Shown here: positions 58,511 to 64,000 of the stretch, one piece after another
How positions within the stretch are numbered: position 1 is the stretch's first letter
How the letters are laid out: every line of letters starts with the position of its first letter
Assembly: GCF_001921215.1 (NCBI RefSeq)
Contig: NZ_MSIF01000020.1
Location: forward strand, 1 to 64,000
Length of the DNA stretch: 64,000 bases
Source of the DNA: Actinophytocola xinjiangensis
GTDB taxonomy: Bacteria > Actinomycetota > Actinomycetes > Mycobacteriales > Pseudonocardiaceae
Direction of reading: 5' to 3'
The notes under the pieces: model-generated
What the model was told of the DNA's origin: nothing
The model's database searches: none
Seen by the model: only the letters and a program-made list of their open reading frames with translations
Position numbers and translations under genes: made by a program

Positions 58511-59656
58511 GTGACCCGATGGAACGCGGACCAGCGCGCGCTGCGCGAGGGGCTGGCCCGGTGGTACGACGACCTCAGCGACGGGCACGTCGAACGGGAC
58601 GAGGAAGGAGGGTTCGCCTGGGACAAGTGGAAACTGATCCGGGAGACCGGCATTCTCTCGCTCCCGTTCGAGGAGCGCTGGGGTGGGCTCGGCCAGGACG
58701 TGCTCACGATGATGTACGTCCTGGAGGGCCTGGGCGAGGGCTGCCGCGACAGCGGTCTGAGCTTCTCGCTGACCACCACCATCTGCAGTACCGGCGTTCC
58801 ACTGGAGAAGTTCGGTACCGACGAGCAGAAACAGCGGTACCTGCCGCGGATCTGCTCGGGTGAGGCGATCGGCGCGCACGCGATCACCGAGGCGAGCGGC
58901 GGGTCGGATGCCATGCGCATGCTGACCAAGGCCGACCGCGACGGCGACGAGTTCGTGCTCAACGGCAGCAAGACCTTCGTCAGCAACGCGCCGGTGGCCG
59001 ACGTGATCGTGGTCTACGCCAGGACCCGTCCGGACGCCGGGGCGTTGGGCATCACGGCGTTCCTGGTCGACGCGGACACGCCGGGGCTGTCGGTCGGCAA
59101 GCCCATGAAGAAGATGGGCCTGCGGACCTCACCACTGTCGGAGCTGTTCTTCGACGACGTCCGGGTGCCGAAGTCCCAGGTGCTCGGTCGGGTCGGTGGC
59201 GGGTTCATGGTGCTGGACCACGTGATGAAACGGGAGATCCTGTACTCGTTCATCGTCAACGTGGGCGAGATGCAGCACCGGCTGGACCGCTGCATCGAGT
59301 ACGCCAAGTCCCGCGTGCAGTTCGGCAAGCCGATCGGCGCGCACCAGTCGGTGGCCAACCGGATCGTGGAGATGAAGATCAAGCTGGAGACGGCCCGCAA
59401 GTGGCTCTACGACACCGGTCAGCGGCTGATGGACGGCGAGAACGTGACCGTCGATCTCGCCATCGCCAAGCTGCTGACCAGTGAGAGCAACCTGGAGTCG
59501 AGCCTGTCGGCGGTGCAGATCTTCGGTGGGCACGGCTACATGTCCGAGCACGGCCTGGAGAAGGACGTGCGCAACTCGGTCGCCGGCACGATCTACTCGG
59601 GCACCACGGAGATCCAGTACAACCGGATCGCCTCGATGCTGGGACTGGGCAAGTGA
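58511..59656 (+). CDS. Acyl-CoA dehydrogenase-like prolyl-PCP oxidase
   Basis: 381 residues, GTG start after GGCGG. Acyl-CoA dehydrogenase fold: ITEASGGSD (125-133), FGGHGYM, and a C-terminal IYSGTTEIQ. The usual catalytic Glu of YEGT is Ser363, but Glu242 (MKREILYSF) stands at the alternative helix-G base position used by isovaleryl-CoA dehydrogenase and by the prolyl-PCP dehydrogenase PigA (Glu244 as I recall). With the ligase and PCP it predicts two-step oxidation of prolyl-S-PCP to pyrrolyl-2-carboxyl-S-PCP with FAD. Other carrier-bound amino acids remain possible. Confidence 0.88.
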   Translation: MTRWNADQRALREGLARWYDDLSDGHVERDEEGGFAWDKWKLIRETGILSLPFEERWGGLGQDVLTMMYVLEGLGEGCRDSGLSFSLTTTICSTGVPLEKFGTDEQKQRYLPRICSGEAIGAHAITEASGGSDAMRMLTKADRDGDEFVLNGSKTFVSNAPVADVIVVYARTRPDAGALGITAFLVDADTPGLSVGKPMKKMGLRTSPLSELFFDDVRVPKSQVLGRVGGGFMVLDHVMKREILYSFIVNVGEMQHRLDRCIEYAKSRVQFGKPIGAHQSVANRIVEMKIKLETARKWLYDTGQRLMDGENVTVDLAIAKLLTSESNLESSLSAVQIFGGHGYMSEHGLEKDVRNSVAGTIYSGTTEIQYNRIASMLGLGK

Positions 59657-60345
59657 GCGCGCTGCTCAAGGTGTGCGGGGCGACGTCCACGGCGGACGTC
59701 GCCCTGCTCACCGGCCACGGGGCCGACCTGGTCGGGCTCTGGCACGGGATCCCCGGCGGCCGGGCGGAACTGTCGCTGCCGGCGGCGGTCGAGCTGGCCG
59801 CGGCGACCAGGGCGGCCGGTGCCGAGCCGATCCTGGTCACCTTCAGCAAGGACGTGGCCGTGCTGCGCGCGGTGCTGGCCGAGACCGGGATCCGCTGGGT
59901 GCAGCTGCACGCCTACCAGCTGCCGGCGACGGTCGCTGGCCTGCACGCGGCGCTGCCCGGGGCGCTGACCGTGGTGAAGGTGCTGCACCTGCGTGGCGGC
60001 ACCTTCCTGGAACGCCCGCTGGTGGCCGCCTACGAGCGGGCGGGCACCGACCTGTTCCTGCTGGACACGCTGACCGACGACGGCCAGGTCGGCAGTACCG
60101 GCCAGGCGCTGGACGCCGGCGACGCGCTGGCCGTCGCCGACCGGCTCGACCGCCCGTTCCTGCTGGCCGGCGGCCTGTCGGCGACCAACCGGGGCGACTA
60201 CGACGCGGTGGTCGCCCACCGGCACTACGCCGGCATCGACGTGGACACCTCGGCCAGGGACGACGCCGGCCGGTTCGCCGCCGGCGCGGTGGGCGCGATC
60301 GCCGCCGCCTGGCACACCGCCCGGTACCGCAAGGAGGTCGCGTGA
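59653..60345 (+). CDS. Phosphoribosylanthranilate isomerase-like protein (TrpF family)
   Basis: 230 residues, GTGA overlap with the dehydrogenase. TrpF performs the Amadori rearrangement of the N-phosphoribosyl amine. The general base Cys8 (KVCGATS for KICGLT) and the general acid Asp138 (FLLDT) are both there, as is the GSTGQALD loop (canonical GGTG...FDW) and LAGGLSATN for the second phosphate site. The end, AGIDVDTSARD, matches GVDVSSGVE. Likely functional as an isomerase acting on the TrpD-like product. Confidence 0.9.
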   Translation: MSALLKVCGATSTADVALLTGHGADLVGLWHGIPGGRAELSLPAAVELAAATRAAGAEPILVTFSKDVAVLRAVLAETGIRWVQLHAYQLPATVAGLHAALPGALTVVKVLHLRGGTFLERPLVAAYERAGTDLFLLDTLTDDGQVGSTGQALDAGDALAVADRLDRPFLLAGGLSATNRGDYDAVVAHRHYAGIDVDTSARDDAGRFAAGAVGAIAAAWHTARYRKEVA

Positions 60346-61100
60346 GCCAGCCCGACAACGCGCTGCGGGACGCCTTCGTCGCCCGCAACGCGCGCAAGGC
60401 GTCCTTCACCGGTTCGCTGCTGGAGGCGCGCCGGCCGCTGATCATGGAGGTCAAGCGGCACGACGGCGACGGCACCGACCTGCTCGGCGGCCGCACGCTC
60501 GCGCAGGTCGTCGCCGGCTACGAGGCGGCGGGGGCGCCGTGCGTGTCGGTGGTGACCGGCCGCTGGTTCGGCGGCACCGAGTCGATGCTGACCGAGGTGG
60601 CCGAGCTGACCGACCTGCCGATCCTGCAGAAGGACTTCATCACCCGTCGGGCGCAGGTCAGCCGGGCCAAGGCGCTGGGTGCGTCGGCGGTGCTGCTCAC
60701 CGCCGGGCTGCTGGCGAGGTCGAGCCTCGCGACGCTGGTCGACGCCTGTCTGTCGGTGGGCCTCACACCGTTCGTCGAGGTGACCACCGAGGCCGAGATC
60801 ACCTCGGTGCCGCACCCGGAGCACTGCGTGATCGCGGTGAACAACAAGGACATCAAGACCCGGGAACGGGAGCCAGGCGATCTGGGGCGCAGCCAGCGGC
60901 TGCTGCCGGCCGTGCTGGACACCGGCACCCCGTGCCCGGTCAGCGCCAGCGGCATCGGCGCCCCGGAGGTCGCCGCCGGTCTGCTGCGCGCGGGCTACGC
61001 CGGCCTGCTGGTCGGCACGACCCTGCTGCGCACCGGGAATCTCGACGACTATTTGTCCACATTGGACGCCGAGTTGGCTCGGCAGGGGGACGCGAGATGA
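60342..61100 (+). CDS. Indole-3-glycerol-phosphate synthase-like protein (TrpC family)
   Basis: 252 residues, GTGA overlap with the TrpF-like gene. TrpC closes the pyrrole ring with loss of CO2 and water. Catalytic Glu36 and Lys38 (IMEVKR), Lys97 (LQKDFI), Glu146 (FVEVTTE) and the Asn pair in AVNNKDI (167-168) are retained. Two changes stand out: the VSESGI motif is VSASGI, so the conserved Glu is Ala202, and the SPS stretch after the first lysine is HDGDG. Both affect substrate or phosphate binding, which supports an altered substrate. Confidence 0.88.
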   Translation: MSQPDNALRDAFVARNARKASFTGSLLEARRPLIMEVKRHDGDGTDLLGGRTLAQVVAGYEAAGAPCVSVVTGRWFGGTESMLTEVAELTDLPILQKDFITRRAQVSRAKALGASAVLLTAGLLARSSLATLVDACLSVGLTPFVEVTTEAEITSVPHPEHCVIAVNNKDIKTREREPGDLGRSQRLLPAVLDTGTPCPVSASGIGAPEVAAGLLRAGYAGLLVGTTLLRTGNLDDYLSTLDAELARQGDAR

Positions 61101-61828
61101 GCGACTGGGTCCGCCGGCTGGGACCGGGACAGGACGGCCACCGGCTGGTGTGCTTCCCGTACGCGGGCGGCACGGCCAAGTACTTCCGGCCCTACGCCCG
61201 CGCGCTGGCGGCCGGCGCCGAGGTGCTCGCCGTGCAGTACCCGGGACGCCAGGAGCGGCGCGACGAGCCGCCGATCGACGACCTGGGCGAGCTGACCAGG
61301 CTGGTGGTGGACGCGGTGCTGCCGCTGGCCGACCGGCCGGTGACCTTCTTCGGCCACAGCATGGGCGCCGCGCTGGCCTTCGAGGTCGCCCGCCAGCTGG
61401 AGGACAAGGGCGTGGTACTGGCCGGCCTGTTCGTCTCCGGGCGCCGCGCGCCCTCACGTCACCGGATCGAACGCACCCACCTGCTCGGCGACCACATGCT
61501 GCTCGGCTCGGTACGTGCCCTGGCCGGCCCGAGCGCGAAACTCCCCGGCTTCGACACCTTCGCCCGCAACGCGTTGCCGCTGATCCGCGTGGACTACCGG
61601 GCCGCGGAGACCTACGAGTACGTGCCGGGCCCGCCGCTGTCCTGCCCGCTCACCGCGCTCACCGGCGACGCCGACCCGCTGGCCGCCGTGGACGAGGTCG
61701 CCTCCTGGGGCGAGCACACCACCGGCGAGTTCCGGCTGCGGGTCTTCGGCGGCGGCCACTTCTACCTCGACGAGCACCGCGCGCCGATCGTGGAACTGCT
61801 CGCCGAACACCTCGCGGCCGGAACCTGA
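61097..61828 (+). CDS. Type II thioesterase
   Basis: 243 residues, ATGA overlap with the TrpC-like gene; last gene of the operon. Nucleophile Ser88 in GHSMG, Asp in TGDADPL and His in GGHFYL. FPYAGGTAKYF and YPGRQER are typical of type II (RifR/GrsT) thioesterases that remove wrong acyl groups from carrier proteins or release small intermediates. Its place here suggests hydrolytic editing or release from the discrete PCP or the PKS. Confidence 0.94.
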   Translation: MSDWVRRLGPGQDGHRLVCFPYAGGTAKYFRPYARALAAGAEVLAVQYPGRQERRDEPPIDDLGELTRLVVDAVLPLADRPVTFFGHSMGAALAFEVARQLEDKGVVLAGLFVSGRRAPSRHRIERTHLLGDHMLLGSVRALAGPSAKLPGFDTFARNALPLIRVDYRAAETYEYVPGPPLSCPLTALTGDADPLAAVDEVASWGEHTTGEFRLRVFGGGHFYLDEHRAPIVELLAEHLAAGT

Positions 61829-61832
61829 CTCC

Positions 61833-62648
61833 CTACGCGGACGCGGTGGTCAGCAGCTGACCGCTGGTGTGCTGGCGGTGCAGCACCGGGTCGGAGTTGA
61901 GGATGGCGCGCTGGATGCGCTGGATCCACACCGACGGCTCAAGGCCCAGCTCGTCGACCATCGTGGTGCGCAGCTTGCGGAAGATCTCCAGCGCCCGCCA
62001 CTGCCGGCCCGAGCGGTACTGGGCGATCATGTACTGCGCGCACAGCCGCTCGTTCATCGGGTAGCGCGCGGTCAGCTCCGCCAGCTCGCTGAGCAGGTGG
62101 TGGTGGCGCCCCAGCCACAGGTCGGCGTCGACACAGTCCTCCACGACGCCCAACCGGCTCTCCTCCAGGCGGTTGACGTGCACGCTCAGCGGGTGCCCGG
62201 CCGCCACGTCGACCAGCGCCGGCCCGCGCCACATCGCCAGGGCGCGGCGCATCGAGTCCGACGCCGCCTGGTAGTCGTCGCGGGCCATCTCCTGCAGTCC
62301 CTTGCGGGCCAACACCTCGTAGTGGCCGGCGTCGAGGTCCCGGCGGTTGATCCGCAGCGAGTACCCGGTGTGCCGGGTGACCAGCAGCGTCTTGCCGACG
62401 TCGGACTTGCTCATGCCCATCGCGTCGCCGATGCGTTGGCGCAGGTGCAGGATGTAGGTCTGTAACGTCTGTTGCGAGGTCTCCGGGGGTTCGTTGCCCC
62501 ACAGCTCCTCCAGCAGTACCCGCACCGAGACGATCTCCCCGGCGTGCAACGCCAGCAGGGCGAGCACCTGCCGGTGCTTGGCCGCGCTTGGCGTGATCGC
62601 GTCGCCGTTCACGTAGGTCTCCAACGGACCCAGCACATTGATCTGCAT
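61833..62648 (-). CDS. SARP-family transcriptional activator (small)
   Basis: 271 residues from ATG 62648, with GGAGG eight bases upstream; ATG 62654 is in frame but too near the SD. The N-terminal winged helix (MQINVLGPLE, HRQVLALLALHAGEIV, LLEELWGNEPPE, LQTYILHLRQ) is followed by the BTAD helices ending in SVWIQRIQRAIL. Length and layout match ActII-ORF4/RedD-type pathway activators. It is convergent with the thioesterase (4-bp gap) and likely activates cluster promoters. Confidence 0.95.
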   Translation of the reverse strand: MQINVLGPLETYVNGDAITPSAAKHRQVLALLALHAGEIVSVRVLLEELWGNEPPETSQQTLQTYILHLRQRIGDAMGMSKSDVGKTLLVTRHTGYSLRINRRDLDAGHYEVLARKGLQEMARDDYQAASDSMRRALAMWRGPALVDVAAGHPLSVHVNRLEESRLGVVEDCVDADLWLGRHHHLLSELAELTARYPMNERLCAQYMIAQYRSGRQWRALEIFRKLRTTMVDELGLEPSVWIQRIQRAILNSDPVLHRQHTSGQLLTTASA

Positions 62649-62900
62649 GGCCATGACCTCCCAAGCTCGGCCGGGTTGGCGTGTCTGGCGACTGGCCGAA
62701 GCACTGGGGCAACGCTCGCAGATCGATCGAGCCACCGGCAGTGACCACGGCACGAACGACGATGTGAAAACTCTGGGGACAAGACATGAGAAACGCATAC
62801 CCCACTCATGATCCGGGCACTGGTCGCGTACGCGCGTGGTACCGACACTTTCCTTCAGGGCCGTTGAGGTCGTACCACTCGAGTCCAGAGGGAGCCACCC
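62649..62900. promoter_or_regulatory. Divergent intergenic region with palindromes
   Basis: 252 bp between the SARP and the cyclodehydratase unit. It contains a CGCGTACGCG palindrome (62825-62834) and an inverted pair GTGGTACCGAC (62836-62846) and GTCGTACCAC (62869-62878), 22 bases apart, just upstream of the short ORF. The pair could be an operator. No convincing -35/-10 was identified. Confidence 0.5.
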
Positions 62901-62948
62901 ATGATCAACTGGAACGAACCCTTCACCCTCGTGGGGCGTGCGGCATGA
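62901..62948 (+). CDS. 15-residue ORF coupled to the cyclodehydratase
   Basis: ATG 62901 with AGAGGGAG nearby encodes MINWNEPFTLVGRAA, and its TGA overlaps the next start (ATGA). It has a single Thr and no Ser or Cys, so it is a poor azole precursor by composition. It may be a leader peptide for translational coupling, a scaffold peptide, or the precursor of an unusual modification. Confidence 0.45.
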   Translation: MINWNEPFTLVGRAA

Positions 62949-64000
62949 CCGGCATCGAGGTGGGTTCGGAGCGGGTCGGCTTCAAACGCCACCTACGGGC
63001 CGAGGTCGGCAACGGCATCACCTACCTGTTCTCCGAGCGCGGCATGACGACCCTGCGCGGCGCGGACATCTCCTCGATCACCCCGCTGCTCGACGGCACC
63101 CGCAGCCTGGAGGAGCTGCTCGACGACACCCCGCAGGACATGCCGAGGGAGAAGGTCGAGGCGGTCGTCAACCAGCTCAACGAGGCCGGCCTGATCTCGG
63201 TCCGCCGCTCGGACACCGAGCTGAACGCCGACGAGCCCACCCTCGCGTACTGGGACACCGCCGGCCTCGACGCCGACGAGGCGGTCGCCAGCACGGTGAC
63301 CAAGTCCATCGCGGTGTTCACCGTCGGCGAGGTCGACACCGTCGCCGCCTGGTCGGCCTTCCGCGCCGCCGGGCTCGCGGTCACCGCCGGCATGCCGCTG
63401 GACCCCGCCCACCTCGACGTCGACCTCCCGGTCGTGATCTGCGACGACTACCTCAACCCGTGCCTTGGCGAGATGGCCGACGCGATGCAGGTCGTCGGCA
63501 TCCCGTGGCTGCTGGCCAAACCGGCCGGCGCGCAGCTGTGGATCGGCCCGTTCTTCGAGCCCAAGGGCAGGAACGCCTCCTGCTGGTACTGCCTGGCCGA
63601 GCGGCTGCGCAGCCACCGCCTGGCCGAGACCTGCGCGGTCGACGAGCTGGGCCGCCCCGGCCCGATCAGTCCGCCGATGGCGTCGGTGACCCCGCTGTCC
63701 AGCGCCGCCATGGACCTGGTCGCGTTGGAGGCCACCAAGTGGCTGGCCGGCCAGCGCTACGCCGGCCAGCGCGCGGTGTGGGTGATGGACAGCCTCGACC
63801 TGACCTCCCGCCACCACGAGATGCGGGGCCGCCCGCAGTGCGGGCTCTGCGGTGACCCGGACCTGATGCGCGAGCAGGTGTCCCGCCCGGTGGTGCTCTC
63901 CTCCCGGACCAAGGCCGCCGGCGGCTGGCACCGCGCGCTCACCCCCGAGGAGACCCTGGCCCGCTACCAGCACCTGGTCAGCCCGGTCACCGGCGTGATC
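62945..64000 (+). CDS. TOMM-type cyclodehydratase, E1-like part (partial, runs off window)
   Basis: 352 codons visible. The N-terminal segment (about 15-90) fits a winged-helix peptide-recognition element: TTLRGADISSITPLLDG and a VVNQLNEAGLI helix. An E1/ThiF-like part follows, carrying two CxxC zinc pairs, Cys213/Cys216 (SCWYC) and Cys299/Cys302 (QCGLC). This is the pattern of cyclodehydratase proteins in azole-forming RiPP clusters; in the fused type a YcaO domain follows, which would lie beyond the window edge. The start overlaps the stop of a 15-residue ORF. Either the beginning of a second cluster or an amide-activating enzyme recruited to this one. Confidence 0.85.
   Translation, partial: MTGIEVGSERVGFKRHLRAEVGNGITYLFSERGMTTLRGADISSITPLLDGTRSLEELLDDTPQDMPREKVEAVVNQLNEAGLISVRRSDTELNADEPTLAYWDTAGLDADEAVASTVTKSIAVFTVGEVDTVAAWSAFRAAGLAVTAGMPLDPAHLDVDLPVVICDDYLNPCLGEMADAMQVVGIPWLLAKPAGAQLWIGPFFEPKGRNASCWYCLAERLRSHRLAETCAVDELGRPGPISPPMASVTPLSSAAMDLVALEATKWLAGQRYAGQRAVWVMDSLDLTSRHHEMRGRPQCGLCGDPDLMREQVSRPVVLSSRTKAAGGWHRALTPEETLARYQHLVSPVTGVI

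Noticed and set aside
61833-62798. Longer SARP start at 62798
   Set aside because: The added N-terminus has no SARP similarity and no RBS; ATG 62648 has GGAGG at eight bases and begins the domain.

Overview
This is a high-GC actinomycete window, probably Pseudonocardiales or Streptomyces-like: strong third-position GC bias, many GTG starts, ATGA/GTGA stop-start overlaps, two SARP-type regulators and Sfp-type priming. Nearly all of it reads as one large biosynthetic gene cluster. It runs off the left edge inside a polyketide synthase and off the right edge inside a RiPP-type cyclodehydratase. I saw no tRNA, rRNA, transposase or CRISPR.

Region 1 (1-34591, all minus strand) is the assembly line. 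Read in transcription order it holds a phosphopantetheinyl transferase, a lone ABC ATPase, an NAD(P)-binding reductase, a P450, a thioesterase-like protein with Cys as nucleophile, a free-standing C-PCP, a free-standing A-PCP, then four modular type I PKSs. PKS1 is AT-ACP loading plus KS-AT-DH-ER-KR-ACP. PKS2 is two KS-AT-DH-KR-ACP modules, PKS3 is one, and PKS4 is KS-AT-DH-KR and cut by the window edge. AT motifs predict methylmalonyl, malonyl, methylmalonyl, methylmalonyl, methylmalonyl. If all reductive domains work, the chain has one saturated methyl-branched unit followed by a run of mostly methyl-branched double bonds. The loading AT lacks the Arg that binds a malonyl-type carboxylate, so the starter is probably a monocarboxylic acyl group.

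Region 2 (34602-40505, minus) holds tailoring and oxidation genes: a DUF1772-type membrane protein, a SRPBCC-alpha/beta-hydrolase fusion, a Tat-exported FAD oxidase, a Baeyer-Villiger-type flavin monooxygenase and a CFA-synthase-family methyltransferase. Diverging from it (40699-42784, plus) is a discrete ACP, KAS III and ketoreductase trio. Then come less obviously biosynthetic genes (DUF2306, a ScyD-like fragment, an NmrA-like protein) ending at a strong bidirectional terminator.

Region 3 (44884-51044, minus) holds a PLP decarboxylase-GNAT fusion, a DUF6875-like protein and a large SARP-ATPase regulator that has an unusual out-of-frame leader ORF.

Region 4 (51195-61828, plus) is the most unusual part: a tightly coupled 12-gene operon. 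It combines an alpha-oxoamine synthase, KAS II, a MaoC-type dehydratase, a prolyl-type AMP ligase, a discrete PCP, a prolyl-PCP-type acyl dehydrogenase, an ectoine-synthase-like cupin, four tryptophan-pathway homologues (TrpD, TrpA, TrpF, TrpC) and a type II thioesterase. There is no TrpE, TrpG or TrpB. The ligase/PCP/dehydrogenase set looks like a pyrrole-2-carboxyl route; with the oxoamine synthase and KAS it recalls prodiginine bipyrrole assembly. The Trp-like quartet keeps its main catalytic residues but has substitutions in substrate pockets, so I infer it annulates a pyrrole ring onto a non-anthranilate (or modified anthranilate) substrate. The result may be an unusual fused or linked N-heterocycle that joins the polyketide. 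A small SARP (61833-62648, minus) follows.

Region 5 (62901-64000, plus) starts a possible second pathway: a 15-codon ORF translationally coupled to a TOMM-type cyclodehydratase with an E1-like domain and two CxxC zinc pairs.
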